In this document: positions 1 to 10,035 of the stretch, one piece after another | How positions within the stretch are numbered: position 1 is the stretch's first letter | Layout: each line of letters begins with the position of its first letter | Assembly: GCA_019915015.1 (NCBI GenBank) | Contig: JAHBBC010000006.1 | Span: 186,001 to 250,000 of the forward strand | From: Auriscalpium vulgare | Taxonomy: Eukaryota > Basidiomycota > Agaricomycetes > Russulales > Auriscalpiaceae | Reading direction: 5' to 3' | DNA: 64,000 nucleotides | Program-made: the position numbers and the translations under genes | Notes under the pieces: model-generated | Seen by the model: only the letters and a program-made list of their open reading frames with translations | The model's database searches: none | Told to the model about the DNA's origin: nothing

Positions 1-621
1 GGATACGAGGAGCGGCGAGTTGAGAAAAAAAACAGTGCGATGGGGGAACGGTGAGACCGTGAGATGGGGAACAGACGTCTGCCGGCGGTGCACAGCCGCT
101 TCAAGTGGCTGTGCTACTGATGCTAGCTCAGCCGCATCAGTGGCTGTGCTGGTTGACGCGCTGGCACCGGGCGGGCCTGCGCGTCCTTTCAAATTTCACC
201 ACCTACCTCCAACGACTGTCGACTCAACTCCCGCCGCCAACACCTCTCTGCGTCGAGCACACGGCGGCTTCGGAGCTGTCGCTCGGCGTGGATTGCTCCT
301 TTTGCTGGTCATGGGGCCGCGGGGAGATGTGTGCATGTAGGCATGGTATGAGCGACTGGCTTTCTTCCACCTCCCCCAACACCTCTCTGCGTCCGCGCTC
401 CTCAAGCTCAAGGCCTGGCTGGCCGTTTCCTCGTACGCACGACTCGCCCGCCCGCTATGCCGTTCTCTTGTGGCTCTGCACGTGCCCTCTCATCAGCGCT
501 TATCTTGAGCGCTCTCGACTTCGGTTCACGCGCCCCTCTCTCTCCTCCCACCTGCCTTCCCCCTGAACCCTCGACCATACCAGCCCTCCCTCATCGCCGC
601 TCGTCCGTCTCATCCCAGTTC

Positions 622-1305
622 AACACCGCAGCACGCACGATCGTGTGCCCGCCCCGCGTCTGTCAGACGTGCGTGGACGCTACAATGCCCCGCGTTTTTC
701 AGGCGCGCGTGGCACATACCCGACAAGCATCGCGCCAAGCATCGCCCACGATCCTGTCCGATCGGACCCTATCAAAGACTCCCTCGGCCATGCCAATACT
801 CCCTCGACGCATCACGCACGATCTTGTGCCCGCCCCGCGTTTGTCAGACGTGCGTGGACGGGTTTCCTACAATGCCCCGCGCTTTTCAGGCGCGCGCGCA
901 TACGGTGGATCATCTCGGTGAAATCTCTGCGATGACGGTGCGTAGACTTCATTCTCATGCTCGCGCGCCTGCTGACTTCCATACCCGTACCAGCTCCCCT
1001 TCCTCGCGCTCCTCGCGCCTAGGTATCCGTAGTGCGGGATATGCGTTTGGTACTCCCTCGACGCAGCACGCACGATCTTGTGCCCGCCCCGCGTTTGTCA
1101 GACGTGCGTGGACGGGTTTCCTACAATGCCCCGCGTTCGCTTCTCAGGCGCGCGAGCATACGGTGGATCATCTCGGTGGAATCTCTGCGACGACGGTGCG
1201 TAGACTTCATTCTCATGATCGCGCGCCTGCTGACTTCCATACCGGTACCAGCTCCCCTTCCTCGCGCTCCTCGCGCCTAGGTATCCGTAGTGCGGGATAT
1301 GCGTT
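622..1305. repeat. 254-bp tandem repeat, two near-identical copies plus a partial one
   Basis: Copies at about 797-1050 and 1051-1305 match almost base for base, including the segments around cagacgtgcgtggacg and gtagacttcattctcat. A shorter, more diverged copy of the same start lies at 622-720. The whole stretch 1-1569 is GC-rich and has open frames in several phases, none of which I can support as a gene. I see nothing else in 1-621. Confidence 0.75.
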
Positions 1306-1569
1306 GCGCATGCCGGTGGCCGATTCAGTCAAGCCGAATGCTGCTTGCGAGGGCGCAGCGACTTCTCCGTGCCTCGCCCCCAGTTCTCCGTGCCTCGCCC
1401 CCAGCATCGAGGCCAAGCCGCATATCCTAACAGGTGCGTTTCTAGTCGCTGCTGGTGGCCCGTCTCAGCTATATAATGCAGGACAAGCTGCTCATCCCCC
1501 GCCTCCCATCCACCTCAGCATATCGCTGCCCTACTATTGTACGCAAGTCCTCGCGAAGTCGCCACGAAA

Positions 1570-2365
1570 ATGTCGCTTAGTACGGAGACTTATACCTGGC
1601 CGGACGAGGTACGTGGCGTATGCGTGCGTCGTATTGTCTTTTCTGACGCCATTCCAGCAGATGCCAACAATCGTGTACGCTCCGCCCTGGGCCACCCAGA
1701 TCACCGACCAGATCCACCCCCCGCCTTACTACCTCGACGAGCATCGCACTTTCAACCTGGCGCAGTTGGAACGGGTGGCCGCCATGAAGACGATGGCCAA
1801 CAGGGAGCGCTTGATTGTCGGAGACGATGCTTTCGTCAAGAAGCACAACTTGCAGTCCCTTTACGCCTTCCAGTCCGACCGCCAGCCGTTGATGCCTCCG
1901 GAGCCTGGGATGGCCGGCATCATGATGGGCCTCATCAGCCCGGACAAACAATTCCCGCCCGTCGAGACCGTCATTGCGAGGCTCGGGGCCAATCCGAACG
2001 TGTACACCTACATGGGTGTCTACAAGTTCGAGGAGATCTGGAACGGAGGACTCAGCGTGCTGCAGTACCTACAGCTCCCGGCGCAGGTGAGCGTCCCTTC
2101 GCAGATCCAACACGCATGCACTGACGTCGGCCGACAGACGCAGGCTCACTATGAACAGAGCCTGATCTACCGTGCAGGCGAGGGCGATTACCCGGCGTCG
2201 GTGTTCAAACGCAAGGTCGTCATCCCGGGTGGCTTCTCGGCCACCTATCCGCGTGTACGTGCGCATTGCATCCTGGGCGCGTCGTGCTGACGTCTCATGT
2301 AGTTGAGGCTGTGGAAGATGATCCCGCTGATATGCCAGCCGCCGGAGTGGTTGAATGTTGAGTGA
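1570..2365 (+). CDS. Hypothetical protein, four exons, ~215 aa
   Basis: Exons read as 1570-1608, 1658-2086, 2138-2254 and 2303-2365. The introns are 48-51 nt with GT..AG ends, all phase 0, and the joined frame is open from an ATG to TGA. The second exon start could be 1661 instead of 1658, which changes one Gln. The protein begins MSLSTETYTWPDE and is soluble, with no signal peptide or membrane segment. It has a Pro/Tyr-rich segment (PPYYLDEHRTFNLAQLERV) and ends with ICQPPEWLNVE. I do not recognise a domain. Four consistent introns and good codon structure make this one of the more credible intact host genes here. It follows the 254-bp tandem repeat directly. Confidence 0.7.
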
Positions 2366-2724
2366 GGCGTCACGTTGCCAGACGCTATCTCGCGTAATGT
2401 ACCTACCGAGGCTTAACAGTTCGGAATCGTGTTACGGGGCTCAGTTCGCTTCAGGTCGCCGTGTTGCGCCGGAATAACAAAGAGGTGTTCGAATCGGGCA
2501 TTAGCGAGTGCCGCTTGCGCTCGGGTAGCAAAGGATAGCGAACACCCTATACGACCCTGGCAGGCACCCGGTTAGCAAATGCTAGCGAATGCATGGCTGT
2601 ATCCAAGGTACACCAATAACGTCTTTTTAGTCTTCATCACGACGTCCGGAGCTCCGGTCGGCTAGAGAGACTGCGAGGGTCACTGCGCGCCTCGGCGCGC
2701 CCACCAGGACATCTTGCCTCCCGC

Positions 2725-2815
2725 CCCCATGTCATGTCATCCACCACCTCCACGTCGTCCACCACCCCCATGCCATCCACCACCCCCATGTCATCCACCC
2801 GCCCCATGTCACCTA
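2725..2815. repeat. Minisatellite, ~18-bp unit
   Basis: Tandem units of the form ccacccccatgtcatcca repeat about five times with single-base changes. The rest of 2366-2841 shows no gene. Confidence 0.7.
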
Positions 2816-2841
2816 CCATCACCCTCGCGTTCAACGTCACT

Positions 2842-3186
2842 ATGAGGGTCCCTGGACGCTACGTGCGTATGAACCGTGTCGTGCGCGAGCTATCCTGACT
2901 TGTTTGGAGAATGCAGGTGCTGTCAATCCCCGAGCTCGAGTATTTTGAGCTCCTGCTCGACGAGCGTACGGGCGACGCGTGCAGCTGCCCCTCGCAATGC
3001 CCCCCAGTGGCGCGTCCCGATCCCTTTTTGAGGACCCGGCGCAACGTCTCGCGGGCTTCCCCAGGGCCTGCAGCTCTTCCGCGTCGCTGGGGGGCGTCGG
3101 CCATCCCCTTCCGGGCAATCGGTCGCCTGGCGCGACGGGTCCCGACGGTATGGGGCCCTTCCACCTCGCGGGGTGCCAGCTCTTAG
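2842..3186 (+). CDS. Possible small two-exon gene or C-terminal gene fragment
   Basis: Exon 1 would be 2842-2862 and exon 2 2917-3186. The 54-nt intron has GT..AG ends and a good CTGAC branch site. The product begins MRVPGRYVLSIPELEY, continues with an acidic segment (FELLLDERTGDAC) and ends after about 96 aa. A second open frame over 2979-3242 overlaps the 3' half and ends GDAEVSVSVGPGGRL, so a further splice or a frameshift could join the two. There is no recognisable domain. It may be the tail of a longer gene whose 5' part I cannot see. The support is one convincing intron and nothing more. The following stretch 3187-3971 holds only two copies of the dispersed GC motif and a T-rich run. 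Confidence 0.35.
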
Positions 3187-3971
3187 GCAGCTTCGGGGAC
3201 GCGGAGGTCAGCGTCAGTGTCGGACCCGGCGGTCGTTTGTGAGTTTGGCCCCTGCTAATCATTACCTGGTGCTGACGACGCATCAGAGCCCACGTCGAGT
3301 GAGCGGACTGTATCGCCGTGCCGGCCCCCGTCCTTGTAGATTACCGCCGGCTGTCATTATTGCACGCTCGCCAATTTTTTTATTTATTTGTTTGGTGCTG
3401 AATGAAAAACGGTCGCGTATCTTCCACACACCCCTGCTGTTGAAAACCCGCCCCCGCGTTTCTCAGGCGCGCGCGAGGGCAAAATTAGCTCCGCGTTTTT
3501 CAGACGCGCGAGGACTGTCCCATCGCGCTGGATGTCGCCGATGGATCCGCCGTTACAAAGGCAGTCGGCAGTCGGGCAGTTGGCAATGAGCGCGGTAAAC
3601 GAAAGGATGGGAGGTGAAAGCAAGGTGCGGGCATAGTGCAGTGCGAGATTTCGCGGAGCTGATGCTGTGTCCAGTCCCGCTCTAACAAGGCGGACTCGGT
3701 GTACATTTTGACCTGGCGGCGGCGATCGCGGAGTCTCTCACCTCTGAGAATCAACGGCCCCTCAGCGGCGAAGGAGGCGAAGACGATGAGAGATGGGTAT
3801 AGCGGCAGTCACTGTCCATCATCGGACCTCAAAATATGATCAGTCGCATAATAACTACCGAGAGCACAAGGCCATCGCCTCGCTCCCTCCTGCTCCCTGC
3901 CGTTGTAAGGTAATACCGCCCAGCTACTGTGTCACCCCGTTGACGATTTGTGGCCGCTCAGCCCGGGCGCC

Positions 3972-4695
3972 ATGTCCTCGACTCTCCCAGGCTACGTGAC
4001 TGGCCCAATCAGCGGGACATTGTGGTACTATGCAGTGACGAACACGGAGTTTGCTGGGGTGTACACCAGCTGGTGAGCATTTGCCTCTCGCTCACGGCTC
4101 TTAGCTGACAGCTCGTTGCAGGAGTACCGTCTGTACCCTGCGCGATCGGTGCCCCGATCTCGGTGTCATGAAGCTTTCGACTTTCTCCGCCGCATATGAT
4201 GCAGTACAGGGCGCGCGGGCAACGAACGACCTTATCGATATTATCGTGAACATGAGCCTGTCCTCTGCCCCACCTCCGCCGGCATGCCCAACCCCCCCGC
4301 CCGCGTATATTGCGCCGCAGCGCGCTTCTGCCAATACAGCTCCGCGATCCACACCCGTCCGCGCGCGCGCATCGTCATCATCCGCGGCAGCGGCCTCGTC
4401 ATCACACGGAGGCAACCATGTGTCGCCAGCTGGTTCCTCCGGGGATTGGGCCTGGGATGTCGAGGAGAATGCACGGTCGTCGAATGCCGCTAGTAGTTGG
4501 GGGCATTGGGATGATAAGTGGGGTGGTGTCTCGGGTGGTGGCGACGGCGAAGGCTGGGGAAAGCCGCATGGGACATGGTCCGATTACGACCGTGCCGAGG
4601 CCGCTGAGCGCGAGGCCGCTGAGGCCGCCGAGCGCAACAACTCAACGTCCGCGCTTCGCGCAGCGCGTGGGGAAGTAGACGGGAGCGAGTCATAG
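3972..4695 (+). CDS. Hypothetical protein, two exons, ~224 aa, low-complexity C-terminus
   Basis: Exon 1 is 3972-4072 and exon 2 4122-4695, with a 49-nt intron (GT..AG) that must be removed because the unspliced frame stops at once. The N-terminal ~75 residues look folded (start MSSTLPGYVTGPISGTLWYY, then W-S-T-V-C-T-L-R-D). After residue ~78 the chain becomes disordered: Pro/Ala/Ser-rich, then Trp/Gly/Asp-rich with repeated W-D and G-W, then an Ala/Glu repeat (AEAAEREAAEAAER). The first part is reminiscent of the membrane-domain proteins common in agaricomycetes, but only one short hydrophobic stretch is present, so the 5' end may be missing. No function assigned. The following stretch 4696-5249 shows nothing beyond two copies of the dispersed motif. 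Confidence 0.5.
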
Positions 4696-5249
4696 GGGTG
4701 TTATACTCTCGGTATTTAGATTGACACGCCTGCGTGCAATACACTCATGCGTTTGCACCGTGTCACAGCCTTCAGGGCAAGCGGCTCAGGGCAAGTGGCA
4801 CGCGTCTTGATAAGTAGTGCGGCGCGTCCGCGGTTCCCATCACGTGCGCAGTTCCTTGTTGATTGTCGCGCGTGGGAAGCTGACTGTGCTGACTCAGTGA
4901 TTGCGTCTCCCACTGGCCTTTCCAGTTCCCGCTGTAGCCTTTGCTCATCGCTGCAGGATTTCGCAACAAACCGGCCACCCGGTCACAGTATGTGGGCAGT
5001 TCACTCTGGTGGGCATCTTGTCTGACAATTCGACAGCCATCGCCATGCGGAGGGACACACAGTGCAGGCGTCCTCCAGCCTCCGCCAGTCTCACCGCTAA
5101 GACGTGTTCCTCGCGGCAGCTGTATGCGCTGTGGCCGCAAATCGACCACGCCGTTGCGTCCAAAAGACCGTCCCGCGCTTTTCATGCGTGCGTGCACGGA
5201 GGACGCACAATCTGGCCCGCGTTTTTCATGCGCGCGTGCACGGACGTCT

Positions 5250-7195
5250 ATGAAGATGGGCTCCGAAGACTCAGTAGAGTCCGCCGAAGGTGACGGGCCC
5301 GTCGGTGCTGGCGGCCTTATGGCCAAGTTCGCAAGGTGTGTTCTGTTCTTCCTACTCATAACCCTTCCACTCACAAGGCGACAGGGAAACCGACGAAGTC
5401 CGTATGGCGTCGTCTCTGGCGTGCGGCATGGTCATCCAGCACATCACCACCTGCATCACCTGCCTCGTCCTCGGTGTCGACCGCTCATGGGCCCTCACCC
5501 CCGTCATCCTGTCCGCGGTCCCTGCCCTCATCATCATTCAAGGCTTCTCCCAGGGGCTGGCAGGGCCTCTCGTTGCTGACGAGCGCCACCAGCTCTCGGT
5601 CGCGGCGACGCTCGTCGACCGCGCCATTACCGCCATCGCGACCGTGAAGGTTTTTAACGCCTCGTCGTACGAACAATCCGCCCTCGCAGTCCTTACCGAC
5701 AAACTGCGCCTTGCCGCATGGCGTCTCAACCGCGTCTGGGCAGTCACCAGTGGCATGACCCAGGTTGCCGTGATGGCGATGTTCGTGCAGGGCTTGTGGT
5801 TCGGCGGCAAGCTCGTGCGCGACGGCAAGGCGACCGCCGGCGACGTGATGGCTGTCTTCTGGGCGTGCCTCATCGCAACCACAAACCTCCAGATGTGCAT
5901 CCCGTGCTTCATCACCCTCGCCAAGGGCAAGTTCCCGATGAGCTCGCTCCTCACTCTCGTTGAGGCACCCTCCCCCGAGCAGCCATCGCCCTTCGGCCGT
6001 CGGCCCAGCACTGCATCATTCCCGCTGCAACAGGCGAAGGGCACCAAGCGCAAGACGGCCAGCTTCCGGAAGATCGTCCCGCAGAAGTGCCTCGGGGACA
6101 TCAATCTCTCTAACGTCTCCTTCGCCTACCCTTCCCGCCCATCAGTGCATGTCCTCAACGACGTCTCGATGTATCTTCCAGCCAACGAGACCACCTTCAT
6201 CGTTGGCGGATCCGGGTCCGGCAAGTCGACGATCGCTCAACTGCCCCTGCGGATGTACGACGTGCAGTCCGGCTCGATCTCGTTGGACGACCAGGATGTC
6301 GACTACCTCGACTCGGACTGGACACGTCAGCAGATTGGAGCGGCGTCGCAGGGCGCGATCTTGTTCGACATCACTGTCCACGACAACGTCGCCATGGGCT
6401 TGGCAGGACCCAGCTGGTAGCATGCGTCACCGCCAGGACGCAACACGCGCTGAGGTTGTCGCCGCTTGCACCGTTGCGTTCATGCAGCGATTTGTTGCTG
6501 ACTTGCCCAACGGTTACGACACTGTGCTCGGCAACGGCGGAGCAAATCTGTCTGGTGGTCAGAAGCAGCGTCTCACGATCGCGCGAGCTATGATCCGCGA
6601 GCCTAAGATTCTTATTCTCGGTACGTGTGCCGCACTTTCCTGTCACAAATACTTGCTGACCACTTCTTTGCAGATGAAGCGACATCCGCGCTGGACGCAC
6701 GGTCTCGGATCCTCGTCTTCGAGGCGATCAAACGCTGGCGACACAACAAGACCACTATCGTCATCACACACGACCTTTCCCAGATCACCGAGAGTGACTT
6801 CGTCTACGTTCTCCGGGACGGCCACGTCGTGGAGCAGGGCTACCGCGAGGACCTTGAGAGGACCGACGGCGGCGAGTTCCAAAACATGATGCTCGCCCAG
6901 GGGACCGCGGGGCTCCCTGAGAAGGAGGAAGATCCCTGGTCGGCAGACGCTGTTCGCCGGCGCGAGGACAAGGCCGAACGCATCTTGGAAAAGCAAGACA
7001 AGATTCGCGAAGACGGTTTGCACCTCACGGTCGGTGACGTCGGGAGGAGGTGCGTCTCTTGTCAGTTCACACGAAGAAGAAGAACGCTGATGCCCCACGG
7101 GCAACAGGCAGGCATCCCGTTATGGACGTCTGCTGGCAGGTGCCGACGCTGCATTCAAAGACAAGATGACGAGTCCCGTTTACAAGTTAACGTAA
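5250..7195 (+). pseudogene. Fragment of a full-size ABCB (STE6-like) transporter, frameshifted
   Basis: Four exons are visible: 5250-5335, 5385-6620, 6674-7049 and 7108-7195, with GT..AG introns of 49-58 nt. The sequence enters in the middle of the first transmembrane domain (GLMAKFARETDEVRMASS), followed by membrane helices and then nucleotide-binding domain 1. That domain has Walker A GGSGSGKST, signature LSGGQKQR, and Walker B ILILDEATSALD split by the intron at 6621. It ends in the post-NBD1 linker, then TAA. The beginning of TMD1 and the whole second TMD-NBD half are absent, so this is an internal piece of a ~1300-aa family protein. At about 6412 the frame breaks: one extra C in GGACCCAGC makes the frame stop at 6418, while the next frame carries the rest of the NBD. 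No usable intron explains it. Intact relatives export lipidated mating peptide or drugs; this copy is unlikely to work. Confidence 0.85.
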
Positions 7196-7256
7196 CGTCT
7201 CTGTATGTACAAGGGTGCGAGAGGAGGGTGCTATTTACAGTTGCCTTTCACCGATT

Positions 7257-7712
7257 CTAACCGCCGCTGCATTGGCTTTGCGCATTCTTTGTCTTCTTTC
7301 CACCTGCTCTACGGCTTGCTGACGTTTCCCAGACTAGACCCCGAACTAGATCAGACCTGGCGCGTGGTCCAGATCCGAGCGCGCCTTGTTGGACGAACGC
7401 GTGGAGGGTCGGCGGCGCGTCGATGTCGAACGCCAATTTGATCAGGGCGCGGACAGGGTGTACGCGGAGTACAAGGATGCGCTGCTCGGTGCTGTTCGAG
7501 CCGCCGATGAACCATGCGACCTCGCTCGCGTGACTCTGCTTGCTCCCCGGTCGCGGCCATACCTGCTCGCCCACACTACTCTCGGATACGCGGCGCACGA
7601 AGTCGTCGTACCTGTCCTCGTCCTGGATGGATACGACTAAGCCAGCACGCGCAGCAAGCCAGCAACGTACCTCGAGGAACTCCCTGATGGCGCGGCGCAC
7701 AACGGTTGACAT
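7257..7712 (-). CDS. Possible hypothetical protein, ~151 aa
   Basis: Single open frame from ATG at 7712 (MSTVVRRAIREFLEV) to a stop at 7257. The first ~125 residues have the composition of a folded soluble protein (VSIQDEDRYDDFVRRV, ALIKLAFDIDAPPTLHAFV). The last 25 are basic and low-complexity. There are no introns, no membrane segment and no domain I recognise. It is convergent with the transporter fragment 60 bp away. It could be a truncated gene, since the repeat tract begins directly upstream of its start, or a chance ORF in GC-rich DNA. Confidence 0.3.
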   Translation of the reverse strand: MSTVVRRAIREFLEVRCWLAARAGLVVSIQDEDRYDDFVRRVSESSVGEQVWPRPGSKQSHASEVAWFIGGSNSTEQRILVLRVHPVRALIKLAFDIDAPPTLHAFVQQGALGSGPRARSDLVRGLVWETSASRRAGGKKTKNAQSQCSGG

Positions 7713-7849
7713 CTCGCGTCTTGCTCGGTTAGCGGGTGTTCGAGGGAGGGCTGCGAGGAGCAGGAGGGACGGAGGCTTGACTGCCAAGAGAGTGTCTGCA
7801 CAAAGGAGAGCGCGACGCTGCGCTCGGGCTCCACGACTGCCCGGGAGGT

Positions 7850-8530
7850 GGCGTCAGCACGTGGGATGGAGGAGCGAGGAGTCGTGGCAACGCGCCTGGA
7901 ATACACGGCTCTGCAAGAAGACGGGCTGAAAGACGGCTGCGAGAAGACGCGCTGACGAGGTCGCGTCAGTACGCGCGATGGAGGAGCGAGCATTCGAGGG
8001 AAACGCACCTGGTGAAGGAGACGAGTGGCGAGGAGGGCACGCGTCGGGACTCGCAGTGGAGGATGGACAACGGACGGCGCGCGTCACGTCTGCCCAAGAG
8101 TGTCCGTGGTGACCACGTCGGCATGGGCAACGGAGGAGCGAGGAGTCAATGGCAACGCACCTGGAATACGTCAAGACTGCTGCGACAAGGCGGGCTGACG
8201 AGGTCTCGTCACCACGCACGATGAGGGAGGGAGAAGTCGAGGGCGAGACACCTGGTGAAGGAGACGAGGGGCAAGGAAATCGCAGTGGGGGATGGACAAT
8301 GGGGGGCGCGCGCGCTGCACAAGACGACGGGGCGCGTCTGCCGAAGAGTGTGCGTGGTGACCAGGTCGGCAGGGGCAAGGGTGGAGCGAGAGGTCGAGGG
8401 CAGCGCACCTGTGGAAGTAGCCAATGAGAGACGACGGTTGCGAGAGAACAGGCTGACGAGGTCGCGTCAGCACGCGCGATGGAGGAGCGAGGAGTCAAGG
8501 GCGACGCACCTGTTGGAGGATACAAGACGT
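7850..8530. repeat. Degenerate repeat tract
   Basis: Phrases such as gctgacgaggtcgcgtcag, cgcgatggaggagcgagga and cacctggtgaaggagacgag recur at irregular spacing around 7850-7995, 8100-8260, 8340-8410 and 8440-8520. Units are diverged and not in strict tandem. No gene is supported here or in 8531-9299. Confidence 0.6.
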
Positions 8531-9304
8531 CAACACGGCTGCGAGAAGACGACGAAGCGAGGCGGTGTGCAGCGGTGGTGGGCGCATGTCAGTTCATGGG
8601 CGGGGAGATGAGGAAAAGGATGGACGCGCCTGAATCCAATAAGACTCCGCGGGGGACGACGGGGCCGTGCGCGTCTGCAATGGATGACGAGGATAGAAGA
8701 GAGAGATGGAAGAGCAACTGAAGAGGGGTGCCTCTCAGCGCGTGGGCGGGGGCTCAAGGTGGAGGAAGGGTTTACCTACAGACGCCGTGAACGGTGAAAT
8801 GGGACGGAGCGTGTTGGCGATGGGGCGCATCTCAGCGTGCCGGAGAGGTATCGAGGAATAAGGACACACCTGAAGACCAGGATACGGGGTGGACGATGAA
8901 GCCAGCCGGAGCGATGTATGGGGGTACACAGGGTGGCAGGATGGTGGTGAGAGTTGGATGAGAACGCGTGCAAGAGGCCACGCGCGCGACCTGACTCGGA
9001 CTCTGCGCCCGCACCTGGTCTTTTGTGTCTATCCTCCACCCTTCTTTGCTCATTCTGGATCGCCAACCATCGACATGAGAGTACGGACGTCCACTGGCTT
9101 ACGTGCTTCTCCATGCCACCCTCGTCGTGTTCATTCCTCCACGGTAAAAGCTGGACGCCACCTCGGTCAATACGATTCTATCACATCCCGCAAGCACGCC
9201 CTCGACACTATGTTCCACGACTCGCCCGCGCTGCCGCTGACCACGCGCCTTCGCATCAGCCGTCTCGCTCGCCTGTCTCGCTTCCCCATCACCCATGCCG
9301 GCGC

Positions 9305-9570
9305 TGAAGCCCTCAAGACGGCAGCCTCGTCCGCCCCGCGCACGCTGCAAGACACCGCGCGACGTCGTGCGCTGCGACAGCGTCGCGCACGGACTTCCAG
9401 GCCCCGGTATCGTGAGCTGACATGCTCGCTCTTCTAACCAGGCTAACACCTGCTCTTCGACATCATCGCTGCGCCTCATCACCTTCGACATCGCGCCCTC
9501 GCCTCAAGACGGCAGCCTCGTCCGCCACGCGCACGCTGCAAGACACCGCGCGACGTTGCCCGCTGTGGCG
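9305..9570. repeat. Direct repeat of ~60 bp, copies ~185 bp apart
   Basis: The stretch starting ctcaagacggcagcctcgtc and running into caagacaccgcgcgacg occurs at about 9310-9363 and again at about 9502-9556, with few mismatches. Confidence 0.65.
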
Positions 9571-9599
9571 TCACTCCCGTCGCGCACCCCGCGTCCACC

Positions 9600-9990
9600 A
9601 TCCCTCCATCGCACGCAGAGCCCTCCTTGCGGGCGCGCGGGGTGCCCGCGGGGTGCAGGCGGCGGCTGCGTCGACGGTGGAGGGCCAGCGCGCAGAGCCC
9701 TTGCGGCGCTGGGTCCTTGCGGGCGCGCGGGGTGCCCGCGGGGTGCAGGCGGGCGCGCGGGGTGCAGGCGGCGGCGGCGTCGACGGTAGAGGGGACGGCC
9801 CGCACAGACCAGGCGCACCGACGGCGGCGGGCGGCGATGGTTGCGGGGCTCCCGAGCGGCGCACAGACCGGGCGGCATCCGCCTGGTCATGGCGGGATCC
9901 CCTCACAGCGCACGGGCTCGAGCTGCTCCAGCATTGCTGGGCGCGCTGGGTCCGCGCGGTACGGGCGGGGTCCGCGCCATGACCCGGCGG
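9600..9990. repeat. GC-rich repeat block related to the foldback MITE at 42351
   Basis: Words such as gggtgcccgcggggtgcagg are tandemly repeated at about 9640 and 9735. The stretch around 9915-9960 (cacgggctcgagctgctcca, then gcattgctgggcg) resembles the subterminal part of the MITE at 42351-42931. I infer a decayed member or relative of that MITE. It directly abuts the truncated WD40 gene. Confidence 0.45.
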
Positions 9991-10035
9991 GCTGCACATA
10001 CCAGCGCCGCCCGGTCCGGGACGCAACTGAAGTAG

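Larger units (their letters stand above)
690..5236. repeat. Dispersed ~20-bp motif CCGCGTTTTTCAGGCGCGCG
   Basis: Variants of one motif (CCGCG, a T-run, CAG or CAT, then GCGCGCG) occur at about 690-709, 878-898, 3454-3475, 3491-3511, 5173-5194 and 5217-5236. They sit upstream of the genes that start at 1570, 3972 and 5250. The span given covers all copies and is not a continuous element. Function unknown. They could be remnants of a small repeat or a shared regulatory word. Confidence 0.45.

Noticed and set aside
824..1569. Long plus-strand frame continuing into the gene at 1570
   Set aside because: It translates the 254-bp tandem repeat twice over; the ATG at 1570 with a clean phase-0 intron is a better start.
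7850..8530. CRISPR-like array
   Set aside because: Repeats are diverged and irregularly spaced, and the genome is fungal.
9627..10035. Upstream ~135 codons of the long frame ending at 11744
   Set aside because: They fall in GC-rich repeat DNA, open in several frames on both strands; the protein pattern begins only near 10036.
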